A stretch of DNA of 64,000 nt from Campylobacter sp. US33a. GTDB taxonomy: Bacteria > Campylobacterota > Campylobacteria > Campylobacterales > Campylobacteraceae. The translations under genes were made by a program, and so were the position numbers. Position 1 is the stretch's first letter; the number at the start of each line of letters is the position of its first letter. Location: the NCBI RefSeq assembly GCF_004378855.1, contig NZ_RYYL01000002.1:1-64000 (forward strand). The letters are read 5' to 3'. Shown here piece by piece: positions 46,035 to 55,923 of this stretch. A model generated the notes under the pieces. It was not told the DNA's origin. It did no database searches and was given only the letters and a program-made list of their open reading frames with translations.

Positions 46035-48284
46035 TTAGAATCTATATTTAAACCCAACTTGCCCACTCACATAGGTTTCGTTTTTGCTATCTACTTTGCC
46101 TGCTAAGATTTGCTTAGCACCAATACCTGCATTAAGACTGAATTTCTCATTAATATCTACATTACCGCCTACGATGATTTGTCCATAAGTTTTTTTCTTA
46201 TCATTAGCTTTTACATTGCTAAAGAAAGCATTGCCAATAGATAAATTTGCAACATAATCATCTCCACTATTAATAATAAATTGTTCTATTTTTGGAGTAA
46301 TAAAAAGATAAGAGCTTTCACTCATATATTTTCTAAGCTCAGCACCAAGTTCTAAACTCACAGAATTATTAGTCATAGAATCAACATTAAAACCACCAAT
46401 GTTATTATTTTCAGTGTAGCTTGGAGTATAAGAAAGATAATAATTTACACCCGCAAAAGGTTTGATAAATAAAGTATTATCACTAAAATCAAACACACGA
46501 CCCACATTTGCACTTAAACCAAAGAATTTACTTGTAAAATCAGAAGTTGCTAAACCTTGTGTGGTAATATTGCTTTGATCGGTCGGAGAAAGTTGTGCGT
46601 ATGCTCTTAAGCCAAGTTCCCATTTAGGTGCGATATTAATAGTAGAATAAAGTCCTAATTGGAAATTATCACTATCTTGCTCTAAGCTATTATCTTTGAT
46701 TTTTGAGCTTGCATAAGTAAAATAAGTCCCTAATAATACACTATCATTAATCTGTCTATCCCCGCCTATAGTAGCACCATATATAGCCCCACTATCGCCA
46801 TCTATAATATTTGCACCACCAAAAGCATTAGCCCAAATACTGTTTTTATAATCATCTAAATAATTTCCAGCCATATCAGTGCTTGCAAATCTAAGTTTAG
46901 AAAGTCTTGAAGCATAGTTTCCATAAGGATTATTTAGCATTGCTATTCTTTGTCCTATGGATACATCATTGCTTACACTTATGGTTGTGTTGGTTGCATT
47001 TGAAGCAGAGTTTAGATTAGTGATAGCTTTACCTGTGTTGTCTGTGTCTTTTTTGATATTAAGGGCTAGTTTGACGCCGCTAAGACTTTTTAGATCTAGT
47101 CCTAAACCTTGATCTGCAAGTCGGTCTGCAATACCTCTAAGATTAAGCACAGCTTGATAATCGGCACTTCCTTCTTTTAGTCCATATAATTTTACTACTT
47201 CTTTGTCTAAGTTTGGATTGTTTTCGCCTTTTTGTATTATTTCATCTAATTTTGTTTTTTGTTCTTCAAGCTGAGCTTTTATTTCTTGATCTTCAGGATT
47301 GCTAAATTCTCCTATTAGTTTTCCTAGCATAGCTGAGTCAATTTTTAATTGGGTTAGGGTATCTTTTAAAGTATCAGTCGCTTTGCCATTTGCTACCAAG
47401 CATTTGCTAGATCCGCAATTTACTTCTTTTAAATTGTAATCCACCAAAGTGTCATCAAGTACTATACTTTGAAAGGTATCTTGACTTTTATCTATATTGA
47501 TATAATCACTTGCAAATTTGCCATATGAAGCTTCGGCTGTATTTGATGTGCTTATGTCTTTATTAAATCCTTGTGCTTGGATCAAAAGTGCGTCTTTAGT
47601 AAGCAAATCTTTAAAAGATGTGCCATTTACACTAAATTTAGAATTAGTGATATTTACATTTTTAGCAACTTTTATAGAATAATTTTGCGTTGCGTAAGGA
47701 TTTCCAAATTCAAAAAAGGTATTATTTGCATTTAAATTTCCATTCACGATAAGATCATTGCCATATACAGATACTCTTGAGCCTTTTAACGCATCATTAT
47801 CTACCAAGCTAGTTCCGCTAAGGCTTAAATCTCCATTGATCACCGAGCCACTTTGATTAACATATAAATTCATATCTTTTAGTATAGTTTCTTTAGCATT
47901 TACATAAAGATTTGCAATGCTAGAACTTCCCATACTTAAAGTATTTTTATCGCCCAAATCAAAGACATATTTAAATTCATCAGTATCGATATCTTTACCT
48001 TCTGGATTTAAAAAACCTTCATCATCAAACCTAGAAATATTTGATTTTATGGTTAAATCATTGCCTTTTAAACTATCTCTATCAATTAAAACTACATCTT
48101 GCCCTTTAACTTCAAAATAATCTTGCAGATTTTTTCCACCTAGTTCTATTTCAATTGGCGTTGTCGGAGCTTCAGCTAAGGCATTTTTGAATTCAAATTT
48201 ATTGCCATTGCATTACTACAAAGCACAGCACCTAAGCTAAAACCTACTAAAACTTTACTTGCCGAAAATGAAATTTTCGTCATA
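46035..48284 (-). pseudogene. autotransporter with beta-barrel domain, signal-peptide region interrupted
   Basis: From the ATG at 48284 (after AAGGAGAAATT) the frame encodes MTKISFSASKVLVGF, then hits TAG (codon 16), TAG and TAA (24-25), then is open to 46035. If one T is removed from the T5 run (48239-48243) and one A added to the A5 run (48184-48188), a normal signal peptide appears (SLGAVLCSNAMA) and joins NALAEAPTTPIEI in frame. The intact protein would be about 750 residues: a repetitive beta-helix passenger, then a helical part, and a C-terminal ~280-residue barrel (NSIWANAFGGANI...) ending VGFKYRF, the outer-membrane terminal Phe. Either decayed, switched off, or mis-assembled in homopolymers. 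Confidence 0.75.
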
Positions 48285-48318
48285 ATTTCTCCTTAAATTT
48301 TTGTTTAAAAAAGGAAAA

Positions 48319-48347
48319 ATTATAATCCCCCCCCCCCCTTTTTTTTT
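48319..48347 (-). promoter_or_regulatory. poly-G (G12) tract beside the -10 box of the autotransporter gene
   Basis: On the minus strand: nine A (48347-48339), twelve G (48338-48327), AT, then TATAAT (48324-48319), 35 bases before the ATG. The tract fills the -35/-10 spacer, the same design as at 23414-23446. Length change should alter promoter strength. Confidence 0.75.
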
Positions 48348-48454
48348 AAATTAAACTTAAATTTATATGAAAACTTTAAAGAGTAAATAAAAATTTTAAA
48401 GCATTGTTTTTGGTTTTTATTATGCTTTACTTAGAGCAATAATAAAAGTGTACG

Positions 48455-48500
48455 AGTGAGAGATTCTTCGCCTAAAGGCTCAGAATGACGAAGAATACTC
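48455..48500. repeat. palindromic intergenic element
   Basis: ATTCTTCG (48463-48470) and CGAAGAAT (48489-48496) form an inverted repeat around an inner GCC-TAAA-GGC. The core TTCTTCGCCTAAAGGCTCAG looks like short REP-like elements seen between genes in several bacteria. It lies in the cueO to autotransporter gap and could also end cueO transcription on the minus strand. Confidence 0.55.
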
Positions 48501-48524
48501 ACAATGACAGTACAAAACAGTCAA

Positions 48525-50066
48525 TTATTTTTCAACAACTTCTAAACTTGCCATCATTCCTAAATCTTCGTGTTCTAAAATATGACAATGATACATTCTA
48601 AGCCCTACAAAATCTTGTTTCATTCTTAGTCTTAATTCTTCATTTGGGCGCACATTAATTGTGTCTCTTAAGGCTCTAAATTCTGCTTTTTTAAGCTCGC
48701 CTTTAAATTTAGATGAGATGAGTTCAAATTGTGTTCCATGTATGTGGAAAGGATGATCCATGTGGGATTTATTGATGATGATCCAATCTTCTGCTTCACC
48801 AAGTTTTGATCTTTCATCCACTCTTTTCATATCAAAAACCTTGCCATTAAGTAAAAACATAGAAGCTAATGCGCTTTTCATTTCACTTTCGCTTTTTTTC
48901 ATAATGCCGTGCATTTTATGATGATCTTCGCTCATAATAATTTCTTTGAAATTTTTTGGCTCTTCTAAAGGTGGAAGTTGTCTTAAAATTTGCGGGATAT
49001 TTTTAGCGCTATTTTTAATACTAACATCAGCTAAATGTAGAGTATATGGGCTTTCTTTTACCATCATTTTATCTCTATCATAATATGTACTTTCAAGTTT
49101 TACTTCGCCTTTTTTATCACTTATGATTAAAACTTCCACGCGACTTGCAGGGCTTAAGAAAAGTTCTTGCATTTCAACAGGTTTTTCTATAAGTCCGCCA
49201 TCTGTGCCTACAAGTACAAATTTAGCCCCGCTAAGACGCAAATTTAAATACCTAGCTGCACAGAAGTTATAAATGCGAATTCTTTGATTATCAACTTCGA
49301 TTTTAGGCTTTAGTTGCCCGTTGATTAAGACAATTTCTCCTTCTCTGCCGTTTAACCAGTCGACTAAGGTATTGCTTGGAATTTGTGCGTTTTCATCAAG
49401 TCTTAAATCACTAATTACCCAATCTTGTTCTTTTAAATGTGACAATGCATCTTTTTTAGCTTTGACTACAAACACTCCCGCAAGTCCTTTAAAAACTTGT
49501 TTTGAGGTTGTATAGTGAGGATGTGGATGATACCAATAAGTTCCTGCACTTCCCATTGGTAAGGTAAAGCGATAAATTCTTTCTCTTCCAGCAAGTATTG
49601 GATCGTGTGGATTGCCATCTTGTTCAGGTGGTACAGGCATACCATGCCAATGGATAGTAGTGGCTTCATTTAGTTTATTTTTAACTAGAATTTCTATAGT
49701 ATCGCCTTCATATGCCTCGATTTTTGGGCCAGGGATGAGTTTATTATAAGTGTAGCATTTGGTTTTTTTGCCCTTGGCAATTTCTATCTCACTCTCTGCT
49801 ATTTCTATAGTGGCGCGAAAGAAATTTTTTTCTTTGCTTTCATTTTTAAGAAGTGTTAAAGGAGCTAATTTTTTCCCGCTTGCAATTTCGTTAATATTTA
49901 AAAGTTTTAAATCTTTAGGTGCAAAGTCAATAAAAGAAGTATTCATATTATTATGGTTTGAGTGATCCATTGTGCCGTGATTCATTTTAGAATGATCCAT
50001 AGCATAAGCAAAACTTACACTTGCTAAACCTAAGGTATTAAATTTAAGAAAGGTTCTTCTATCCAT
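48525..50066 (-). CDS. multicopper oxidase, CueO-like
   Basis: 513 residues. Tat signal (DRRTFLKFNTLGLASVSFAYA), then a Met/His-rich stretch (DHSKMNHGTMDHSNHNNM) likely to bind copper. Copper ligands: HWHGMPVPP, YHPHPHY, HPFHIHGTQF and HCHILEHEDLGMM, the full set for the type 1 and trinuclear sites. It oxidises Cu(I) to Cu(II) in the periplasm and gives copper tolerance. C. jejuni Cj1516 is the counterpart. The reverse-strand promoter region is shared with nspC. Confidence 0.93.
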   Translation of the reverse strand: MDRRTFLKFNTLGLASVSFAYAMDHSKMNHGTMDHSNHNNMNTSFIDFAPKDLKLLNINEIASGKKLAPLTLLKNESKEKNFFRATIEIAESEIEIAKGKKTKCYTYNKLIPGPKIEAYEGDTIEILVKNKLNEATTIHWHGMPVPPEQDGNPHDPILAGRERIYRFTLPMGSAGTYWYHPHPHYTTSKQVFKGLAGVFVVKAKKDALSHLKEQDWVISDLRLDENAQIPSNTLVDWLNGREGEIVLINGQLKPKIEVDNQRIRIYNFCAARYLNLRLSGAKFVLVGTDGGLIEKPVEMQELFLSPASRVEVLIISDKKGEVKLESTYYDRDKMMVKESPYTLHLADVSIKNSAKNIPQILRQLPPLEEPKNFKEIIMSEDHHKMHGIMKKSESEMKSALASMFLLNGKVFDMKRVDERSKLGEAEDWIIINKSHMDHPFHIHGTQFELISSKFKGELKKAEFRALRDTINVRPNEELRLRMKQDFVGLRMYHCHILEHEDLGMMASLEVVEK

Positions 50067-50106
50067 TATTTTTCCTTTTTTAGTTAGATTTAAAATTACG
50101 GCTGAA

Positions 50107-50185
50107 ATTATATAAGTTAATTTTTACAAATTGGTAAATATTATCAATTATCAATTTATTTAAATGTTAAGAAATTTGGTATCAT
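50107..50185. promoter_or_regulatory. divergent cueO / nspC promoter region
   Basis: TATAAT on the minus strand (50107-50112) faces cueO; TATCAT (50180-50185) is a likely -10 for nspC. Between them ATTATCA is repeated in tandem (50140-50146, 50147-50153); on the other strand this reads TGATAAT twice, like part of a Fur-type box. A regulator site is possible but not proven. Confidence 0.4.
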
Positions 50186-50211
50186 TTTGCAATAAATTTA
50201 AAAGGATGATG

Positions 50212-51369
50212 ATGTTAGATTATTTAGATGGGTTAAAAACTACTCCAGCTTATATTTTAGAAGAAGATAAACTTAGAAAAAATTGTGAGCTTTTAGCAAG
50301 TGTGGGAGAAAAAAGTAGTACAAAAGTGCTTTTGGCTTTAAAGGGTTTTGCCTTTTCAAGGGCGATGAAAATCGTGGGAGAATATTTACAAGGTTGTACT
50401 TGTAGTGGGCTTTGGGAAGCAAAATTTGCTAAAGAATTTATGGATAAGGAAATTCATACTTATTCTCCTGCTTTTAAAGATGATGAAATGGATGAAATAA
50501 TAAATTTATCACATCATTTAGTGTTTAATTCTTTAAATCAATTTGAAAAATTTAAAGAAAAAGCAAAAGAAAAATCTTTAGGAATTCGTTGCAATGTAGA
50601 GTTTTCTTTGGCACCAAAAGAGCTTTATAATCCTTGTGGAAGATATTCAAGACTTGGAATTCGTGCTAAAGATTTAGAAGATACAAATTTAGAAGGGCTT
50701 AGCGGTCTTCATTTTCACGCACTTTGTGAAGAGAGTGCAGATGCTTTAGAGGCAGTTTTAAGAGCATTTGAAAATAGATTTAGTCCATGGATAAGAAAGG
50801 TAAAATGGGTAAATTTTGGTGGTGGTCATCATATTACTAAAAAAGGCTATGATGTGCAAAAACTCATTGATATTTGTAAAAAATTTAGTGATAAATATGG
50901 TGTGCAAGTTTATCTTGAACCAGGCGAAGCGGTAGGTTGGCAGAGTGGGAATTTAGTCGCTAGTGTGATTGATATAGTAGAAAATGAAAAGCAAATTGTC
51001 ATTTTAGATACTTCAAGCGAAGCACATATGCCAGATACTATCATCATGCCTTATACAAGTGAAGTAAAAAATGCTAGAATTTTAGCCACGAGAGAAAATG
51101 AAAAAATTTCAGATTTAAAAAAAGGCGAATTTGCTTATTGGCTTACTGGAAATACCTGCTTAGCTGGTGATGTGATGGGCGAGTATGCTTTTGATAAAAA
51201 ATTAAATATAGGTGATAAAGTGGTATTTTTGGATCAAATTCACTATACCATAGTAAAAAATACGACTTTTAATGGAGTGAGATTGCCAAATTTAATGTTC
51301 TTAAATTCAAAAAATGAGTTAGAAATGGTGCGCGAATTTTCTTATGAGAATTATTCTAAAAGAAATTAA
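50212..51369 (+). CDS. nspC: carboxynorspermidine decarboxylase
   Basis: 385 residues, a PLP fold III decarboxylase. LLALKGFAFS holds the PLP lysine; CTCSGLWEAKFAKEF, LHFHALCEESADALE and VNFGGGHHITKKGYD are family blocks, and GNTCLAGDVMGEY contains the second active-site Cys. It makes spermidine (via carboxyspermidine), the main Campylobacter polyamine. ATG at 50212 is well spaced from AAAGGA; earlier in-frame ATGs at 50164, 50206 and 50209 are less likely. Confidence 0.94.
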   Translation: MLDYLDGLKTTPAYILEEDKLRKNCELLASVGEKSSTKVLLALKGFAFSRAMKIVGEYLQGCTCSGLWEAKFAKEFMDKEIHTYSPAFKDDEMDEIINLSHHLVFNSLNQFEKFKEKAKEKSLGIRCNVEFSLAPKELYNPCGRYSRLGIRAKDLEDTNLEGLSGLHFHALCEESADALEAVLRAFENRFSPWIRKVKWVNFGGGHHITKKGYDVQKLIDICKKFSDKYGVQVYLEPGEAVGWQSGNLVASVIDIVENEKQIVILDTSSEAHMPDTIIMPYTSEVKNARILATRENEKISDLKKGEFAYWLTGNTCLAGDVMGEYAFDKKLNIGDKVVFLDQIHYTIVKNTTFNGVRLPNLMFLNSKNELEMVREFSYENYSKRN

Positions 51370-51404
51370 TTATGTATATTTAGCATAATTAATTAAAAAG
51401 ATAC

Positions 51405-51441
51405 AAGATTTAAAAAATAGCATTTGTATTTTTTAAATCTT
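51405..51441 (+). terminator. strong hairpin terminator after nspC
   Basis: AAGATTTAAAAAATA and TATTTTTTAAATCTT are a perfect 15-bp inverted repeat with a 7-base loop. A smaller 11-bp inverted repeat (51364-51374 and 51384-51394) overlaps the nspC stop just before. The remaining gap to 51606 holds a promoter and nothing else I can identify. Confidence 0.65.
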
Positions 51442-51561
51442 TCAAACTCCTAAATTATCAATTTTGATAGTTAAATTCAGTGATTTTTAATTTAAATAGT
51501 ATTACCATTAAAAGCGATAAAAAATCAAACAAAAAGTAAATATTACGCACTTTTGGCATAA

Positions 51562-51567
51562 TATAAT
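51562..51567 (+). promoter_or_regulatory. -10 box of the formate dehydrogenase operon
   Basis: TATAAT in GGCATAATATAATTTTTG, 40 bases before the first gene. The preceding region is T/A-periodic as in other Campylobacter promoters. Confidence 0.6.
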
Positions 51568-51606
51568 TTTTGTTGTGGTTTTATCAATTTTTTTAAAGTG
51601 AAAGTT

Positions 51607-52308
51607 ATGGATATTTCAAAACTAAAAATTGCTAGAAGTCTTTATTATAAGTGTTTAGGGGAACTTTTTACCTTCTCGCTTTCTGGGCAAAGATTAACGC
51701 ATTTAAATGAGTATTTAAGTGCTATGAAACAGGGGCTTTTTGATGAAAGTTTGGCGTCTTGTTTTGATTTTTTGCTTGAGAATTTAGAAAAAACGCAAAG
51801 TCCTAAAGATTTTTATGAAGAATACGACAAGCTTTTTTTGACTTTAAAGAATGCTATCCCTATAACTTTTTCTTATATAGAAGAAGGTTTTGAAAATTCA
51901 AAAGCTTTATTAAATGTGAAGCAAATTTTAGCAAAAAGTTCTTTGCGTCGTAATGAGAAGAATTTTAAAGAAAGTGAAGACAGTGTAGGTTTTTGCTTTT
52001 TATTAATGAGTGAATTTATAAAGGAAGAAAACAATGATTTAGCTAAAGAGCTTTTTGCAAAGCTTATCAATAAAAACATTGATGAATTTTTAAAACTGAT
52101 TTTTGAGAATCAAAATGCAAATCTTTACAAACAAGTTGCTTTGATCGCAATGGCATTTATGGAGTTTGAAAGATTTTGTTTTGAACTTGAAAAACCTATG
52201 ACAATATCTTCTAAAAAAGTTCAAAATGATTTATCACGTTCTGAGTTTTTAAGAAGAGAATCAAACAAACAAAGGAGGGCTCGTGAAAAATCGCAGGGAA
52301 TTTCTTAA
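51607..52308 (+). CDS. TorD-family chaperone for formate dehydrogenase
   Basis: 233 residues from the ATG at 51607 (a GTG three codons upstream is also possible). All-helical, with EYDKLFLTLKNAIPITFSYIEEG, the E-x-x-x-L-F region of TorD/DmsD proteins that bind the twin-arginine signal of molybdoenzymes. It likely guards FdhA before export. C. jejuni has Cj1514 here. It overlaps the next gene by 26 bases. Confidence 0.82.
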   Translation: MDISKLKIARSLYYKCLGELFTFSLSGQRLTHLNEYLSAMKQGLFDESLASCFDFLLENLEKTQSPKDFYEEYDKLFLTLKNAIPITFSYIEEGFENSKALLNVKQILAKSSLRRNEKNFKESEDSVGFCFLLMSEFIKEENNDLAKELFAKLINKNIDEFLKLIFENQNANLYKQVALIAMAFMEFERFCFELEKPMTISSKKVQNDLSRSEFLRRESNKQRRAREKSQGIS

Positions 52309-52474
52309 AAAATCTGCTATTGCCTTAGGAGCTACAGGAGTGCTTGGTGGTGCAAGTGTAGTTTTAGCGCAAGATGAAGAAAGAAAAGATCTTGTTAGAG
52401 GTAAAAGCAAGAAAAAAGAAGTGCTTTATCAAAGAAGTGCTAATTGGGAAAAATATTATATAAAGGCTGAGTGA
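52283..52474 (+). CDS. small twin-arginine protein of the formate dehydrogenase operon
   Basis: 63 residues starting with GTG, after AGGAGG. KNRREFLKKSAIALGATGVLG is a Tat signal; the remaining ~35 residues are charged and end YYIKAE. Such small Tat proteins precede fdhA in many Epsilonproteobacteria and may help assembly or export. It overlaps the chaperone gene and shares one base with the fdhA start. Confidence 0.8.
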   Translation: MKNRREFLKKSAIALGATGVLGGASVVLAQDEERKDLVRGKSKKKEVLYQRSANWEKYYIKAE

Positions 52475-55278
52475 TGTCAAGTATAAATGAAAATATTAAG
52501 CTCAATCGTCGCTCTTTTCTTAAAATGGCAGCGCTTTCAAGTTTAGCTACACCGCTACTTGCAAGAAGCGAAAATTTGAGAGAAGCAAATGCAGATGAAT
52601 TAAAAGAAGCTTATGAAGGAAGTAAAAAGGTTAAAAGTGTTTGCACCGCGTGTTCTGTGGGCTGTGGAATTATCGCAGAAGTGCAAAATGGTGTTTGGGT
52701 GCGTCAAGAAATTGCACAAGATCATCCTGTAAGTTTTGGCGGACATTGCTGTAAGGGCTCTGATATGATTGATATGGTGCGTTCACATGTGCGTTTAAAA
52801 TATCCTATGAAAAAAGAAAATGGAGAATGGAAACGCATCAGCTATGAACAAGCCTTAAATGAAATTGGAGAAAAGCTAGCTACCTATCGCAAGGAAAATC
52901 CTGAAAGTGTTATGTTTTTAGGATCTGCAAAGCTTAATAACGAGCAAGCTTATTATATAAGAAAATTCGCAGCTTTTTTTGGCACAAACAATGTAGATCA
53001 TCAAGCAAGAATTTGACACAGCGCAACAGTCGCCGGTGTGGCGAATACATTTGGTTATGGCGCTATGACAAACCATCTTGGAGATATTCAAAGAAGTAAA
53101 TGCATTATTATCATTGGTGCAAATCCTGCGGTAAATCACCCTGTAGGCTTTAGACATTTCTTAAAAGCAAAAGAAAAAGGGGCTAAGCTTATCGTTGTAG
53201 ATCCTAGATTTACTAAAAGTGCAGCCAAAGCGGATATTTATGCAAGAATTCGTCCAGGGACAGATATAGCTTTTATGTATGGAATGCTAAAAATCATTTT
53301 CGATGAGGGCTTAGAAGATACAAAATACCTTGATGAAAGGGTTTTTGGTATAGATAAAATTCGTGAAGAAGCGGCAAAATGGACTCTTGATGAGGTAGAA
53401 AATGTTACTGGAGTTTCTAAAGAACTTCTCATTCAAATCACTCATGAGGTAGCTAAAAATAAACCAGCAACATTAGTTTGGGCTATGGGCTTAACACAGC
53501 ACACCGTAGGAACTTCAAATACGCGTTTAGCACCTATTGTACAAATGGTTTTAGGAAATATAGGTAAATTTGGTGGCGGAGTAAATATTTTACGCGGACA
53601 CGATAATGTGCAAGGCGCCTCAGACATGGCGTGTTTGAGCGAGAATTTGCCAGGTTATTATGCTTTAAATGAAGCGACTTGGAGATATTATGCCAAAATT
53701 TGGGGCGTGGATTATGAGTGGCTTTTGGGGAATTTTGTTAGTAAAGATTGGATGCATAAAACTGGACTTTCACTTGCTAGATGGTGGGCTGCAGCACTTA
53801 ATGGTAAAGATGGAAATGATAAGGTTGATAATGCAGGAACACCTTTAAAAGCTTTAATGGTAATGGGAAATGGTATCACTTCAACTGCGCAACAAGTAAA
53901 GGTTAAAGAAGGTTTGGAAGCTTTAGAACTTTTGGTTTTGGTTGATCCTTTTGTCAATGAAGCAGGGATCATTTCTGAAAGAAAAGATGGAATTTATCTT
54001 TTACCTGCTGCAACGCAATTTGAAACAAGCGGAAGTGTAACAGCGACAAATCGTAGCGGACAATGGAGATTTAAAATTATAGATCCGCTTTATGAGAGCA
54101 AAGAAGATCAAGAAATTTTATTTGAACTTGCTAAAAGATTAGGTTTTTATGAAGATTATACCAAGACTTTGCGCGATGAAAAAGGTGAGATCGTTTGGCC
54201 TGAAAATGCAACAAGAGAAATCGCAAGAGCGGTTAGAAGTATAGGACTTAATGGTTGGAGTCCTGAAAGACTTAAAAAGCACACTTTAAATTGGGATAAA
54301 TTTGACGAAGTAACTTTAGAGGGCAAAGATGAGGTTGCAGGGGAGTATTATGGGCTTCCTTGGCCTTGCTGGAGTGATAAGCACCCAGGAACTCCTGTGC
54401 TTTATAATACTGATATCGAGGTAGCAAAAGGCGGTATGGGCTTTAGAAACAACTTTGGACTCGAGTATGAGGGTGAGAGCTTATTGGCAAAAAATGCACC
54501 GCTAAATTCGCCTATTAATACCGGTTATCCGCAAATCACAAAGGATAATATAGAAAAAATTCTAGGTATCACTTTAAGTGCAGAAGAAAAAGAAAAAATG
54601 GGTGCAACTTGGTCTTATGATGATAGTAATATCATAGCAACTAAATGTATAGAAAAAGGCGTAGTGCCTTATGGAAATGCTAAGGCTAGAGCTGTAGTTT
54701 GGACTTTTAAAGATCAAATTCCACTTCACAGAGAGCCACTGCATTCTCCAAGAGCAGATTTAGTGCAAAAATACCCTAGTTTTGAAGATCAAAAAGCACT
54801 TTATCGCGTGGATACTAAATTTATTTCTGTGCAACAAGCTAAGGATTATTCTAAAGAATTCCCGCTTAATCTAGTCACCGCAAGACTTGTGAATTTAAAT
54901 GGTGCAGGTATGGAAAATAGAGCTTCTATGTATTTAACGCGTTTAACGCCTGAAATGTTTTGTGAGATTAATCCCGAGCTTGCACTTGAGCAAGATATCA
55001 AAAAGGGCGATATGATTTGGGTGCATTCTCCAGAAGGCACTAAAATTCGTGTGCGTGTGAAAATCAATCCTAGCGTGGCAAAAGATATGATTTTCTTACC
55101 TTTCCATTTTACCGGCGTGATGCAAGGGGTGGATTTAACGCATAATTTCCCACAAGGAACTAAGCCTTACGCAAGTGGTGAAAGTGCCAATACCGTGACA
55201 AATTATGGCTATGATATTATGTGTCAAATTCCAGAAACCAAAGGCGGATTGTGCCGTATTTCAAAAGATGGAGTGTAA
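52474..55278 (+). CDS. fdhA: formate dehydrogenase major subunit, selenocysteine-containing
   Basis: 934 residues if TGA at 53014-53016 is read as selenocysteine (residue 181); the flanking residues VDHQARI and HSATVAG match the Mo-binding loop of formate dehydrogenases. Tat signal RRSFLKMAA at the start; a [4Fe-4S] cluster in VCTACSVGCG; then molybdopterin-guanine-dinucleotide binding blocks to the end (GLCRISKDGV). It oxidises formate to CO2 in the periplasm, a major Campylobacter electron source. ATG at 52474 is chosen over the GTG one codon earlier, as the preceding stop overlaps it. The reading frame is otherwise open, so this is not a broken gene. Confidence 0.95.
53014..53044 (+). promoter_or_regulatory. 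selenocysteine UGA with bacterial SECIS hairpin
   Basis: The UGA (53014-53016) is followed after 13 bases by TCGCC-GGTGT-GGCGA (53030-53044), a 5-bp stem with a GG-starting 5-base loop. Position and loop match the SelB-binding hairpin of bacterial fdh mRNAs. Confidence 0.85.
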
Positions 55279-55281
55279 AAG

Positions 55282-55923
55282 ATGAGTAAAGTCAATTTTG
55301 CAAATTTGGAAAAAGAACGCTTGAAATTCTTTTGCGATAATGAGCGTTGTATTGATTGTAATGGTTGTGCGGTGGCTTGTGATGAAGCACATGAGCTTCC
55401 TATTAATATCCGCAGGCGCCGCGTTATTACTTTAAATGAAGGTGTGCAAGGCAAAGAAGTTTCAACTTCAATTTCTTGTATGCACTGTGATGATGCGCCT
55501 TGTGCTATCGTGTGTCCTGTGGATTGTTTTTATATCCGTGCAGATGGTATTGTTTTGCATGATAAAGAAATTTGCATAGGTTGCGGATACTGTCTTTATG
55601 CTTGCCCTTTTGGCGCACCGCAATTTCCAAAAGACAGTGTATTTGGCAACAAAGGCATTATGGATAAATGCACCATGTGTGCAGGTGGGCCTGAAAGTAC
55701 AAATTCTGAAAAAGAAAGAGAGCTTTATGGGCAAAATCGTATTGCTGAAGGAAAAGTACCTGTGTGCGCGGCAATGTGTTCAACTAAAGCACTTTTGGTA
55801 GGAGAAAGTTCTAAAATTGAAGAGATTTATCATAATAGACTACAAAGTAGGGGTTATGGCATAGCCAATCCTTCGCAAAGTATAGAGTGGAAAATCGCTT
55901 ATATAGGAAAGGAACGCTTATGA
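55282..55923 (+). CDS. fdhB: formate dehydrogenase iron-sulfur subunit
   Basis: 213 residues with four [4Fe-4S] motifs: CIDCNGCAVACD, CMHCDDAPCAIVCP, CIGCGYCLYACP and CTMC...CAAMC. It relays electrons from FdhA to the cytochrome. It follows fdhA by three bases and overlaps fdhC by four. Confidence 0.94.
   Translation: MSKVNFANLEKERLKFFCDNERCIDCNGCAVACDEAHELPINIRRRRVITLNEGVQGKEVSTSISCMHCDDAPCAIVCPVDCFYIRADGIVLHDKEICIGCGYCLYACPFGAPQFPKDSVFGNKGIMDKCTMCAGGPESTNSEKERELYGQNRIAEGKVPVCAAMCSTKALLVGESSKIEEIYHNRLQSRGYGIANPSQSIEWKIAYIGKERL

Noticed and set aside
47917-48120. Plus-strand frame over the autotransporter start
   Set aside because: The minus strand encodes a continuous passenger domain here; the plus frame is a shadow.
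53014-53016. Premature stop or frameshift splitting fdhA
   Set aside because: It is the selenocysteine UGA: conserved flanks, same frame on both sides, and a SECIS hairpin follows.
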